From Alphaproteobacteria bacterium (GTDB taxonomy: Bacteria > Pseudomonadota > Alphaproteobacteria > Puniceispirillales > Puniceispirillaceae): 50,872 nt of DNA. Below, piece after piece: positions 1 to 8,903 of this stretch. Position 1 is the first letter of the stretch. The number at the start of each line of letters is the position of its first letter. The DNA lies in contig JADHOL010000012.1 of assembly GCA_016779005.1 (NCBI GenBank), positions 1 through 50,872 of the forward strand, given 5' to 3'. Position numbers and translations under genes: made by a program. The notes below the pieces were generated by a model. That model was not told where the DNA came from and made no database searches. It was given only the letters and a program-made list of their open reading frames with translations.

Positions 1-713
1 CCTCACGCCAATCGCCATTTAAATAATAGGCACCTTTGCCTTGGAGTACGTAAAGTCCATGCTCCATCACATGTGTTTCAGCAAATGGGATAACACCTCC
101 AGGCTGAAAAGTTACAATATTTACATGCATATCATGGCTAATATCAAATGGGTTGACGAACCGACTGGTTTGCCATGCCCCATCTGTATCTGGCATAGAG
201 ACAGGTGTGACAGCCTTGTCTGATGTGATAAAAGGCAGCGGCCTGTCAATCCCACTAACATCGAGATATCGCTTTCTAATCCAGTGAAAAACAGCTTTTT
301 CAGCGCTGTTATTATGTAACCGCCAGTCAAGCCCAGCTGGCAAATATGCATATCCGCCAGTCTCTAAACTATGGGATTTGCCGTCATATTCCAGCTCTAT
401 TGAGCCATCGACAATAAATAATACATGCTCAGCGGCACTATCATCATCTGGTCTGTCTGACCCTCCTGCTGCTGATACTTCCATAATATAATGCGAAAAA
501 GTCTCCGAAAATCCGGTAAGGGGGCGTGCGATTACCCATAGCCGCGTATTCTGCCAGAAAGGCAGAAAACTTGTCACAATATCGGTCATCACTTCGCGCG
601 GGATAAAGGCATATGCGTTCGTAAAGATGGCACGATCTGCAAATCGTTCTGTTTGAGGTGGAAGGCCTGCTTCAGGCAAGGCATAGGTATAATTTGATTT
701 AAGAATTGTCACG
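1..713 (-). CDS. allE: (S)-ureidoglycine aminohydrolase, partial (C-terminus off window)
   Basis: Cupin enzyme of purine/allantoin breakdown that releases ammonia from (S)-ureidoglycine to give ureidoglycolate. I translated the minus strand from a GTG at 713, which has AGAGGA just upstream. The protein begins VTILKSNYTYALPEAG and stays open to base 1, giving 237 codons of a family usually about 260-280 residues. It shows the family N-terminus (FIPREVMTDIV), a first cupin with EHVLFIVDGSIELEYDG and YLPAGLDWRL, and the start of a second cupin with FPGGV-like FQPGGVIPFAETHVMEHGLYV. It lies 33 bp downstream of the PuuE-UraD gene on the same strand, so the two are probably cotranscribed for successive steps of allantoin use. 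Family assignment is from recognised sequence; confidence is high. Confidence 0.88.
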
Positions 714-746
714 TTAATCCTCTGAGGCTTATGTAGCTTTTAATCT

Positions 747-2129
747 TCAAATTAACATAGAAATCTTTTCAAGTGCGATTTTTTCAATTTGACGACAATT
801 CTCAGCAAATTCAGTCATATAATCAGATTCTAATCGCTCTCGCAGATTTTGAAGCACATCACAATTATTAGCATCTGTTTCTGATAATGTATATTTAAAA
901 CCGAATTTCGCAGAAAATTGCTCGTCCAGAGTGCGCGCGATATCTTTGTTTTGCTCTGAAATAAGTTTTTCAAAAATCATAGGCTTTTGATGCCCGCCGC
1001 TATGCGCCTCAACCAACTTCTTTCGCGTCTCATAGCGTGCACTTCTGAATATTCGGCATAATGCATTATGAAGTCCAATTGCCGTATTATGTGATGGCCC
1101 AAGCTCTAAATTATAGGCCCCCTCAGCAATCCATCGGCCATTTTCAAATATTTCTGAGAATTTCTCGATAAAATCTTGCTCTGATAGACTGGTTACTCTG
1201 CTTTGCCATGCGGACATATCAAACGGATAGTTAGTATGCCAGTAATCAGAAATATCTATCCTGCGAGGATACCAAACATCACTGAAGCCTTGAATGTAGG
1301 ATAGAAATTTAATGAGTGATTCGATGCGCCCTGGTCTGCCGATTAATCTGCAATGCAAGCCGATCGAAAGCATTTTTGGTTTTCCGTTTGTGCCCTCACG
1401 ATACAGACTATCAAAACTATCTTTTAAATAAGCAAAAAACTGATCCCCAGAATTAAACCCTTGGACATTTGCAAATCGCATATCGTTTGCATCCAATGTG
1501 TAGGGGATTATAAGATGTGGCTTATCCCTATAAATATGCCAGTAAGGCAGATCATCTGCATAGGAATCAGATATATAGTCTAGCGAGCCTTGTTTGCACA
1601 CAAGATCAACAGAATTCATCGAAGCTCGTCCAGTATACCATCCTTTAGGGGGCTCACCCGTAACAGACATATGAAGCTCGATAGCTTTTTTAATCAGGGT
1701 CTCTTCCTCGTGCGGGCTAAGGTCTTTATGCTCAATCCATTTATAGCCATGGCTGGCAATCTCCCAATTCGCAGATTGCATGGCATGCACCTGCTCTGGG
1801 CTACGGGCAAGGGCTGTTGCCACCGCATATACTGTTATTGGAATAGCGTGCTGGGTGAATAGCTCATATATTCTCCAGAATCCGGCTCTTGCGCCATATT
1901 CATAAATACTCTCCATATTCCAATGGCGCTGATTTGGCCATGGAACCGCCCCTACAATTTCAGATAAAAACCCCTCTGATTGTGAATCGCCATGCAATAG
2001 GCAATTCTCCCCGCCTTCTTCATAATTAAGAACAAACTGCACTGCAATTTTTGCGTCATTAGGCCATTTAATTTGTTCTGGCTGACAAAATTTACCGCTT
2101 AGGTCACGAGGATATCTGTTTGGGCTCAT
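747..2129 (-). CDS. puuE: Allantoinase PuuE fused to OHCU decarboxylase UraD
   Basis: Residues about 1-300 are a cofactor-type polysaccharide-deacetylase-fold allantoinase (PuuE), with NYEEGGE near the start, YGARAGFWRIYELF, EIASHGYKW and GWYTGRASMN. Residues about 305-460 resemble OHCU decarboxylase (UraD): SLSEQDFIEKFSEIFENGRWIAE, KLVEAH at about 371-376, KFGFKY, and a C-terminal QIEKIALEKI helix. UraD makes S-allantoin and PuuE opens it to allantoate, so the fusion joins consecutive steps. In the UraD part the usual His-Pro-Asp/Glu motif reads HSGG, and the segment between it and KFGF is short, so decarboxylase activity is less certain than allantoinase activity. The ATG at 2129 follows a purine-rich GGAAGAAAAG. 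It diverges from the urease operon. Confidence 0.88.
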   Translation of the reverse strand: MSPNRYPRDLSGKFCQPEQIKWPNDAKIAVQFVLNYEEGGENCLLHGDSQSEGFLSEIVGAVPWPNQRHWNMESIYEYGARAGFWRIYELFTQHAIPITVYAVATALARSPEQVHAMQSANWEIASHGYKWIEHKDLSPHEEETLIKKAIELHMSVTGEPPKGWYTGRASMNSVDLVCKQGSLDYISDSYADDLPYWHIYRDKPHLIIPYTLDANDMRFANVQGFNSGDQFFAYLKDSFDSLYREGTNGKPKMLSIGLHCRLIGRPGRIESLIKFLSYIQGFSDVWYPRRIDISDYWHTNYPFDMSAWQSRVTSLSEQDFIEKFSEIFENGRWIAEGAYNLELGPSHNTAIGLHNALCRIFRSARYETRKKLVEAHSGGHQKPMIFEKLISEQNKDIARTLDEQFSAKFGFKYTLSETDANNCDVLQNLRERLESDYMTEFAENCRQIEKIALEKISMLI

Positions 2130-2464
2130 TTCTTTTCTTCCAATCTTGCCTCATTATCATAACACAAGGATGCCAGTCAGATTAAGTGAATAGTAATTAT
2201 AACGAATTTTGCATAATAAAGAATTATTAACGACACTTCTGATAGTTAGCGAATGATTTGCCTGTATCTACCCTAAATTGAAATAACACGAGCCCATTGG
2301 TTTTTACCCGATTTTAGCGCTATTAATAGGTTTTCTAGTGATGCAAAAAAGTTTGCATGGTAATGTAAAAAAACGCCTTTCTACTATCACAGTGTGATGC
2401 TACCACCTGTTATCAGATCGGGGTATATGACGTAAATGAAGTAGAAGAGATTGGCCGGCTTGGG
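2130..2464. promoter_or_regulatory. Divergent intergenic region puuE-uraD / ureD with inverted repeat
   Basis: This 335-bp AT-rich gap carries the promoters of the purine and urease operons. I see no RNA gene. A clear inverted repeat lies at 2341-2358: ATGCAAA, spacer AAAG, TTTGCAT. It is a candidate operator. No convincing -35/-10 pair or strong Shine-Dalgarno before ureD could be picked by eye. The frame upstream of the ureD ATG stays open back to 2369 but has no ATG, GTG or TTG. Confidence 0.5.
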
Positions 2465-3274
2465 ATGGACGGAATAAGACCACAGACTGTGATGCAACGC
2501 GCAAACGGGCAGATAAAATTCGGCCTTAATGGGTCACGGGTAACAAGGCTCTATCAGTCTGGCAGCAGTAAAATATTACTTCCTAAAACATATGGCGCTA
2601 TGCGAGAGGCGGTTTTGCTTAATACAGCTGGCGGTGTTACTGGCGGTGATATAGTTGATATAAGCATAGAGGCATCTGATTGCAGATTAGTTGCCACTAG
2701 CCAAACAGCAGAGCGTTTATATAAAAGTTCCATGCATCCAGCTAAGATCTCTATTGATTTAAACCTTGATAAAGCCGCAACTTTGCACTGGCTTCCCCAA
2801 GAAACAATAATTTTTCAGGGTGCTGCGGTAGATAGAACCATCAATCTGAATATGTCAGCAGATAGTAGTTGCCTTATCGCGGAAACAATAATTCTTGGGC
2901 GCCAAGCAATGGGTGAGAAGATTGAAAAATGCTACTTCACGGATAATTGGAGATTATATAAAGACGGTACCCTGTTTCATGCAGAATCACTGCGAATAAG
3001 CGATGATGTTGAAGCGTTAATAAACGCAAATGCAGGCATAAATGGCGCTAGAATGATATCCACCATTATCTGTGTGGGCGCAAATACAGAGTATTTAAAG
3101 CCCATTATTGAGAACAACCTAGCTTCGGAAAATTCAATCTGTGCAGCAACTTATCTTAACGAGAAGCTGATAGTCAGGCTTGTTAGTAATTATAGTGCCG
3201 GGGGAAGAACAGATTTAAATAAGATTCTATGTGCTCTAAGAGGGCACCCAATGCCAAGAGTGTGGCAGACATAG
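2465..3274 (+). CDS. ureD: Urease accessory protein UreD
   Basis: Scaffold chaperone that binds the urease apoenzyme and, with UreF and UreG, delivers nickel to the UreC active site in the cytoplasm. The 269-residue product has the family signature LLNTAGGVTGGD at about residues 56-67, then SQTAERLYKS and the core LHWLPQETIIFQGA. The length is normal. It is the first gene of the operon ureDABCEFG, 32 bp before ureA. The ATG at 2465 is the first start in an open frame that reaches back to 2369, and its ribosome site is weak (GGCTTGGG). Confidence 0.95.
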   Translation: MDGIRPQTVMQRANGQIKFGLNGSRVTRLYQSGSSKILLPKTYGAMREAVLLNTAGGVTGGDIVDISIEASDCRLVATSQTAERLYKSSMHPAKISIDLNLDKAATLHWLPQETIIFQGAAVDRTINLNMSADSSCLIAETIILGRQAMGEKIEKCYFTDNWRLYKDGTLFHAESLRISDDVEALINANAGINGARMISTIICVGANTEYLKPIIENNLASENSICAATYLNEKLIVRLVSNYSAGGRTDLNKILCALRGHPMPRVWQT

Positions 3275-3306
3275 TAAGTCGGATATAATTAGCAAGGAGA
3301 ATAAAC

Positions 3307-3609
3307 GTGAAACTCAGTCCAAGAGAAAAAGACAAATTGCTCATTTCCACGGCAGCAATGGTGGCTCGAAACCGAAAAGACAGAGGGGTAAAACTAAATT
3401 ATCCAGAAGCTATCGCGCTTATTACGGATTATGTCGTTGAAGGCGCGCGTGATGGTCGCACTGTGGCAGATTTAATGGAAGCAGGTGCAAATGTTATAAC
3501 CTGTGATGATTGTATGGACGGAATTGCAGAGATGATACATGATGTTCAAGTTGAGGCCACATTTCCAGATGGAACAAAATTGGTCACTGTCCATCACCCC
3601 ATACGATAA
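3307..3609 (+). CDS. ureA: Urease gamma subunit UreA
   Basis: Small structural subunit of the (UreABC)3 urease that hydrolyses urea to ammonia and carbamate. The 100 residues match the family length and contain [35 protein letters not shown] and the C-terminal [16 protein letters not shown] lies just upstream of the GTG start (3307). ureB starts 13 bp after the stop. Gamma and beta subunits are separate genes here, as in most bacteria other than Helicobacter. Confidence 0.97.
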   Translation: MKLSPREKDKLLISTAAMVARNRKDRGVKLNYPEAIALITDYVVEGARDGRTVADLMEAGANVITCDDCMDGIAEMIHDVQVEATFPDGTKLVTVHHPIR

Positions 3610-3622
3610 AGGAGAAGTTGCG

Positions 3623-3928
3623 ATGATACCAGGCGAGGTAATAACCAAGGATGATGACATCTTACTGAATGCAGACCGAAAGGCCATTCGAGTGCTAGTT
3701 GCTAATTCAGGTGACAGGCCCATACAAGTTGGAAGTCACTATCATTTTTATGAAGCGAATTCTGCATTGGTTTTTGACAGGGCTGAAACTCGTGGCATGA
3801 GACTTGATATAGCAGCTGGAACCGCTGTCAGGTTTGAGCCTGGACAAGAGCGAGAAATTCAGCTTGTGCCTTTGGGCGGTAGGCGGGCTGTTTTCGGGTT
3901 TAATCAAAAAATCATGGGGGCGTTATAA
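3623..3928 (+). CDS. ureB: Urease beta subunit UreB
   Basis: Structural beta subunit of urease, 101 residues. I chose the ATG at 3623 because the family begins MIPGEV and AAAGGAGAAG precedes it. A longer frame from 3539 would overlap ureA and has no family counterpart. Typical blocks are present: [42 protein letters not shown] and RAVFGFN. The TAA stop overlaps the ureC ATG by one base, implying translational coupling of the structural subunits. Confidence 0.97.
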   Translation: MIPGEVITKDDDILLNADRKAIRVLVANSGDRPIQVGSHYHFYEANSALVFDRAETRGMRLDIAAGTAVRFEPGQEREIQLVPLGGRRAVFGFNQKIMGAL

Positions 3929-5637
3929 TGCCAGTCTCACTATCAAGAAAAATTTATGCAGATATGTATGGCCCGACAACAGGCGATAAGGTTCGGCTTG
4001 CCGATACGCAGCTATTCATCGAAGTTGAGCAGGATTTAACCACCTATGGAGATGAAGTAAAATTTGGTGGTGGTAAGGTTATTCGTGATGGCATGGGGCA
4101 ATCGCAGGTATCAAGAGCTGATGGAGCTGTGGATACTGTTATTACCAATGCCTTGATTGTGGATGTTAACGGAATTTACAAAGCTGATATAGGGCTAAAA
4201 GATGGCTTGATTCATGCCATTGGCAAAGCAGGAAATCCAGATACACAGCAAGCGGTGGATATCATTATTGGTCCATCAACTGAAGCTATAGCAGGAGAGG
4301 GGCATATTATAACAGCGGGCGGTTTTGACAGCCATATTCATTTTATTTGCCCGCAACAGATTGATGATGCGTTGCATTCCGGTCTTACCACAATGCTGGG
4401 AGGCGGGACAGGCCCTGCACATGGAACGCTTGCCACCACCTGCACACCTGGTGCATGGCATATTTCAAGAATGCTTCAGTCAGCAGATAGTTTTGCAATG
4501 AATTTAGCGTTTGCAGGGAAAGGTAATGCAGCGCTGCCTATGCCGCTTGAAGAGCAAATAAATGCTGGAGCCTGTGCATTGAAACTGCATGAGGATTGGG
4601 GAACTACGCCTGCCGCGATTGATAATTGTCTGTCGGTGGCAGACGCAATGGATATACAGGTAATGATCCACACAGATACGCTTAATGAAAGTGGGTTTGT
4701 TGAGAATACGGTCGCCGCGATGAAAGGGCGCACAATCCATGCGTTTCACACAGAAGGCGCAGGCGGCGGTCATGCGCCTGACATTATCAAAGTGTGTGGC
4801 GAGAGGCACGTTATTCCCTCTTCAACAAATCCTACACGACCCTATACAGTCAATACGCTTGAAGAACATCTTGATATGTTGATGGTTTGCCATCATCTCG
4901 ACAGGTCCATTCCAGAAGATGTAGCGTTTGCTGAAAGCAGAATTAGAAAAGAGACCATAGCAGCAGAAGATATCCTTCATGATATGGGGGCATTTTCTAT
5001 TATTGCATCTGATAGCCAAGCTATGGGCAGGGTTGGAGAAGTTATTATACGTACCTGGCAAACCGCTCATAAAATGAAAGTGCAACGTGGCAGGCTTGCT
5101 AATGAAACAGGAGATAATGATAATCTAAGGGTGAAGAGATATATCGCCAAATATACTATTAACCCTGCAATTTGCCATGGAATTTCTGAACATATTGGTA
5201 GTATTGCGGTTGGCAAGCGTGCCGATTTGGTTATGTGGAATCCTGCTTTTTTCGGTGTTAAGCCAGAAATGGTGCTTCTTGGGGGAAGTATTGCTGTTGC
5301 TCAAATGGGAGATCCCAACGCATCTATCCCAACACCTCAGCCAGTATTTACACGTCCAATGTTCGCATCATTCGGGCGTTCTGTTGAGCAGTCGGCTATT
5401 TGTTTTGTGAGTAAAGCTGCGCAGGATAATAATATTGGCTCGGAACTAGGATTAGCAAAACAAACCCGCGCCGTGCAAAATACCAGATCTATTTCCAAAG
5501 AAGATATGGTTATGAATAATTATATGCCTGAAATAGAGGTGCATCCTGAAACCTATGAGGTGCGTGCCGATGGAGAGCTTCTGACCTGTGAGCCAGCACA
5601 AGAATTACCGATGGCACAACGTTATTTTCTGTTCTAA
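3928..5637 (+). CDS. ureC: Urease alpha (catalytic) subunit UreC
   Basis: Catalytic subunit carrying the dinickel centre. Metal ligands are all visible: His136 and His138 in SHIHF, the lysine that becomes carbamylated at Lys219 in [10 protein letters not shown], His221, the IHTDTLNE and [12 protein letters not shown] histidines, and the Asp in [11 protein letters not shown]. The mobile flap [21 protein letters not shown] is intact. At 569 residues it is full length, so urease should be active if the accessory proteins work. Its start overlaps the ureB stop by one base, and ureE follows after 23 bp. Confidence 0.98.
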   Translation: MPVSLSRKIYADMYGPTTGDKVRLADTQLFIEVEQDLTTYGDEVKFGGGKVIRDGMGQSQVSRADGAVDTVITNALIVDVNGIYKADIGLKDGLIHAIGKAGNPDTQQAVDIIIGPSTEAIAGEGHIITAGGFDSHIHFICPQQIDDALHSGLTTMLGGGTGPAHGTLATTCTPGAWHISRMLQSADSFAMNLAFAGKGNAALPMPLEEQINAGACALKLHEDWGTTPAAIDNCLSVADAMDIQVMIHTDTLNESGFVENTVAAMKGRTIHAFHTEGAGGGHAPDIIKVCGERHVIPSSTNPTRPYTVNTLEEHLDMLMVCHHLDRSIPEDVAFAESRIRKETIAAEDILHDMGAFSIIASDSQAMGRVGEVIIRTWQTAHKMKVQRGRLANETGDNDNLRVKRYIAKYTINPAICHGISEHIGSIAVGKRADLVMWNPAFFGVKPEMVLLGGSIAVAQMGDPNASIPTPQPVFTRPMFASFGRSVEQSAICFVSKAAQDNNIGSELGLAKQTRAVQNTRSISKEDMVMNNYMPEIEVHPETYEVRADGELLTCEPAQELPMAQRYFLF

Positions 5638-5660
5638 TCAGAAAAAAGGGGAATATAATT

Positions 5661-6227
5661 ATGCATATTTCACAACAAATCGAAGCTAATATCAAAGCGC
5701 AGAATGTAGCTGATACGATAACATTGGATTATGAAGCACGGTTTCTGAGGCGTAAGCGTCTGGTATCAGATAGCGGAGAGGCCTTCCTTGTAGAACTGCC
5801 AGAAACACGTTCTTTATCTGCAACAGACGGGTTTGTGCTTGATGATGGGCGTATCATAGCGATACATCCAAAGCCTGAACCAATAATGAAAGTAACAGAT
5901 GCCAATCTTGCCCGCATAGCATGGCATATTGGAAATAGGCATACACCATGTCAGATAAAAACAGATTATTTGCTTATTCAGCAAGATCACGTTCTAGAGC
6001 ATATGCTGCGATTATTAGGGGCTCAAATTGAAAAAATAGAGGCACCTTTTACCCCAGAGGGCGGTGCGTATGGCCATGGCAGAACCCATAGTCACGAACA
6101 CAATCACGAACACAATCACGAACACAATCACGAACACAATCACGAACACAATCATGAACCCAGTCATGAATATAGTGACGAAACTAGTAAATCAGAGCTG
6201 CTTATCAAGCACGCTTATGATCACTGA
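5661..6227 (+). CDS. ureE: Urease accessory nickel chaperone UreE with His-rich tail
   Basis: Nickel metallochaperone that donates Ni to the UreG/UreDF complex. The 188 residues comprise an N-terminal peptide-binding domain (about 1-70), a metal-binding domain with the conserved histidine in DHVLEHML (about 110), and a histidine-rich tail (about 140-175) built on the tetrad HEHN. The tail is encoded by an array of perfect 12-bp repeats (separate entry). His-rich tails store extra nickel in other UreE proteins, and tail length often varies. GGGG lies upstream of the ATG, and ureF follows after 9 bp. Confidence 0.95.
   Translation: MHISQQIEANIKAQNVADTITLDYEARFLRRKRLVSDSGEAFLVELPETRSLSATDGFVLDDGRIIAIHPKPEPIMKVTDANLARIAWHIGNRHTPCQIKTDYLLIQQDHVLEHMLRLLGAQIEKIEAPFTPEGGAYGHGRTHSHEHNHEHNHEHNHEHNHEHNHEPSHEYSDETSKSELLIKHAYDH
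6093..6152 (+). repeat. 12-bp tandem repeat x5 encoding the UreE His-tail
   Basis: Five perfect copies of CACGAACACAAT lie in frame (HEHN per copy). Two decayed copies follow at 6153-6176, encoding HEPS and HEYS. A 12-bp unit keeps the frame, so copy number could change tail length without disrupting ureE. Confidence 0.95.
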
Positions 6228-6236
6228 AATACAATA

Positions 6237-6875
6237 ATGAATTCGTATCATAATGACATAATGGTTCTTCAGGCTTGGTTTTCACCTGCTTTTCCAACAG
6301 GTGCTTTTAGCTATTCTCACGGTCTTGAAGCTGCAATTCAGCATGGCTTGGTTTCAGATAAAGATACTTTAACCCAGTGGATAAGCTGCCTTCTTACTAG
6401 TGGTTCTGGTTGGAATGATGGTTTGTTTTTGAAAGCGGCCTATAAGGGCATAAGTGATGTAAATAGCTTATGTCTTGCTTTATGTTCAAGCAAAGAGAGA
6501 TATCAGGAAACAATTGAGTTGGGTAAGTCTTTCAGCCGTGCTGTTAATGGCAGCTATGGCGCCGAGTTAGCGCAGGGTCTTGCTTATCCTATTGCTGTAG
6601 GCATGGCCGCTAGAAGAAGAAACATAGATATTAAGCTTACAACTCAGAGCTATTTGCAGGCCTTTGCTGCTAGTCTTATTTCAGTTGGTGTTCGTATTAT
6701 CCCGATCGGTCAACAGGCTGGACAGGATTGTCTTGTAACGCTGTGTAGAATAATAGAGCAGGTAAATAATAAGTTGGATGTAGCAGGGCTTGAACAGCTT
6801 GGAAGTGCTTCATTTATGTCAGAAATCATGTCTATGATGCATGAAAAATCAAATCCTAGGATATATAGAACATGA
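6237..6875 (+). CDS. ureF: Urease accessory protein UreF
   Basis: All-helical accessory protein that binds UreD and acts as the gate for nickel delivery from UreG. The product of 212 residues shows the family landmarks [18 protein letters not shown] (about residues 13-30), [11 protein letters not shown] and [21 protein letters not shown]. Length is normal for the family. It starts 9 bp after ureE, and its TGA overlaps the ureG ATG (ATGA), typical of translational coupling. Confidence 0.95.
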   Translation: MNSYHNDIMVLQAWFSPAFPTGAFSYSHGLEAAIQHGLVSDKDTLTQWISCLLTSGSGWNDGLFLKAAYKGISDVNSLCLALCSSKERYQETIELGKSFSRAVNGSYGAELAQGLAYPIAVGMAARRRNIDIKLTTQSYLQAFAASLISVGVRIIPIGQQAGQDCLVTLCRIIEQVNNKLDVAGLEQLGSASFMSEIMSMMHEKSNPRIYRT

Positions 6876-7495
6876 CAAGAGATAGATTAAAATTCGGCCC
6901 GCTTAGAGTTGGTATTGGCGGGCCGGTTGGTGCTGGCAAGACCAGTATGACAGAGGCATTATGCAACATACTTGCATCAGATGTGTCTATGGCTGTCATT
7001 ACCAATGATATATATACCAGAGAAGATGCTGATTATCTTGTTCGCGCTCAGGCATTATCTTCTGATAGAATTTGCGGTGTTGAAACTGGTGGATGCCCCC
7101 ATACCGCTATTCGCGAGGATGCATCTGTTAATCTAGCTGCAATTGATGAGCTAAAAAACCGTATACCAGATTTAGAATTGATACTTCTTGAATCAGGCGG
7201 AGATAATCTAGCAGCGACATTTAGCCCAGAGCTGGTAGATCTTACAATCTATGTAATAGATGTTTGTATGGGCGCCGACATACCGCGCAAAAAAGGGCCT
7301 GCATTAATGAAATCAGATATGCTTGTTGTCAATAAAATTGAGCTTGCAGAATATGTTGATGTGGATATTGAGCAGATGCGTGAGGATACTAAACAGAATA
7401 GGGGGGCGCTTCCGTTTATTTTTGGCTCCATGAAAAAAGGGGTTGGCGTTCCACAACTTGCTGAATTTCTAAGGGTTCAGGGCGGATTAGTCTAA
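6872..7495 (+). CDS. ureG: Urease accessory GTPase UreG
   Basis: SIMIBI-class GTPase whose GTP hydrolysis drives nickel insertion into urease. Visible motifs are the P-loop GGPVGAGKT (residues 16-24), [15 protein letters not shown], the nickel-binding Cys-Pro-His in [28 protein letters not shown], and the guanine-specificity NKIEL. The 207 residues are full length. It is the last gene of the ure operon; no urea transporter gene follows. Downstream 7496-7741 contains a weak inverted repeat (AACCTA/TAGGTT near 7530-7550) but no convincing terminator. Confidence 0.97.
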   Translation: MTRDRLKFGPLRVGIGGPVGAGKTSMTEALCNILASDVSMAVITNDIYTREDADYLVRAQALSSDRICGVETGGCPHTAIREDASVNLAAIDELKNRIPDLELILLESGGDNLAATFSPELVDLTIYVIDVCMGADIPRKKGPALMKSDMLVVNKIELAEYVDVDIEQMREDTKQNRGALPFIFGSMKKGVGVPQLAEFLRVQGGLV

Positions 7496-7741
7496 AAGTG
7501 TCCCCCCCTGTAACCGGGTATATATTCCAACCTAGCAAAAATAGGTTTGAAAAAAAAACTTTGTGATTAATAGTTGTTTCACTTAATTGTTGTAAATAGG
7601 ATTTCACATTTATGATAATGGTTTTACGCATGCTATATCAAGGCTCTTTGCCAACATGAACTGTTACAGCGTCCATGATTGGCGGCCTCCAACAAACATA
7701 AATAGCTCATTTACCCTGATACTCTAGCAAAGGAGGACATA

Positions 7742-8866
7742 ATGACTGAATTATTTCAGGATAATGAAATGGATATGATTCACATTAAATGGTCAGATAA
7801 TTCTGACAGCTCATATCCGTTTCTGTGGCTTCGTGAAAATGACCCTGCTGGGTTTCATAAAGATACAAATGAGCGAATGACGGACTTAACGTCAATACCG
7901 CTTGATATCACCCTAACAAAAGCATTTATCAAAGATGATGTTCTGATGTTAAATTGGAGTGATGGTACGAATTCCACGAGATATAATCTGGACTGGTTGT
8001 ATCATCACAAGCCAGGCAAAAGAGCATCTGACCCTGCGGCTATTAAAAAAAGATGTTGGCGTGGCGGTATGGGCACAGACAAACTACCAACCGCAAAAGC
8101 CAAGGAGTTGCTTGAGGATGATGATGCATTAGCGACATGGCTTGAAAATACGCAAAGTTTTGGATTGTCGTTAGTCACGGGACTAGATGCAAGACATGAT
8201 GCTGGTATGGAGGTGGCAAAGCGAATAGGGTTTCTTCGCGAAACGAACTTTGGCACTACCTTTCAGGTGCAATCAAAACCTAATCCGAATAATTTGGCCT
8301 ATACTGCAGTTGCCTTGCCGACACATACCGACCTTCCCAATCAAGAACTTCCCCCTGGGTTTCAGTTTTTACATTGTCTTGCGAATGAAGCAGAAGGCGG
8401 CGGGTCAACCTTTGCAGACGGCTTGGCAATATCAACAGATTTGCGTGCCAACGATATCGAGGCTTTTAACATGTTATCCTCTGTATCAATTCCATTTAGA
8501 TTTTATGATGAAAATACGGATATCAGAAGCAGAAAACATGTAATTACGCTTGATCTAGATGGCAAGATTAACGAGATTTGTTTTAATGCTCATATTGCTG
8601 ACTTTCTGGATATAGATCCAAAACTCATGAAGTCCTATTATAGGGCTTATAGCAAGTTTATGAAGATGACGAGAAGCAATGCTTATCTCACTAGTCTGCG
8701 ATTAGCAGCTGGGGAAATGGTGGTGTTTGATAATCGCCGAATTCTGCATGGAAGAGATGCGTTTGACCCGGAAACTGGATTTAGACATCTTCAGGGTTGT
8801 TATGTGGATAGGGGTGAGTTTGAAAGCAGGTTGCGTGTTTTAAAACGGCGTTCTGGAGACGCCTAA
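7742..8866 (+). CDS. Gamma-butyrobetaine hydroxylase-like 2-oxoglutarate/Fe(II) dioxygenase
   Basis: The protein has the two-domain layout of gamma-butyrobetaine/trimethyllysine hydroxylases: an N-terminal small domain (PFLWLREND at about 27) and a TauD-type double-stranded helix. The iron facial triad is His195 and Asp197 (THTD) and His336 (RILHGRD). The 2-oxoglutarate-binding arginine probably lies in the following ETGFRHLQGCY stretch. Characterised enzymes make L-carnitine from gamma-butyrobetaine. Here the N-terminal segment that normally carries zinc-binding cysteines reads LRENDPAGFH, with no cysteine, so the substrate may differ. AGGAGG precedes the ATG. No carnitine genes adjoin it; its 3' neighbour converges. 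Confidence 0.8.
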   Translation: MTELFQDNEMDMIHIKWSDNSDSSYPFLWLRENDPAGFHKDTNERMTDLTSIPLDITLTKAFIKDDVLMLNWSDGTNSTRYNLDWLYHHKPGKRASDPAAIKKRCWRGGMGTDKLPTAKAKELLEDDDALATWLENTQSFGLSLVTGLDARHDAGMEVAKRIGFLRETNFGTTFQVQSKPNPNNLAYTAVALPTHTDLPNQELPPGFQFLHCLANEAEGGGSTFADGLAISTDLRANDIEAFNMLSSVSIPFRFYDENTDIRSRKHVITLDLDGKINEICFNAHIADFLDIDPKLMKSYYRAYSKFMKMTRSNAYLTSLRLAAGEMVVFDNRRILHGRDAFDPETGFRHLQGCYVDRGEFESRLRVLKRRSGDA

Positions 8867-8903
8867 GAAAGCAAATTTTGGGTTCGCTATTTTGATTTGT
8901 AAT

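Noticed and set aside
6093-6152. CRISPR-like array
   Set aside because: The 12-bp repeats are contiguous without spacers and encode the UreE His-tail.
7529-7549. Possible terminator after ureG (AACCTA...TAGGTT)
   Set aside because: The stem is short and AT-rich, and the sequence after it is an A-run, not a T-run, on the plus strand.
7623-7629. TTTACGC half-site upstream of the dioxygenase gene resembling the LacI operator
   Set aside because: Only one half is present with no matching right half, so it is likely chance in AT-rich sequence.
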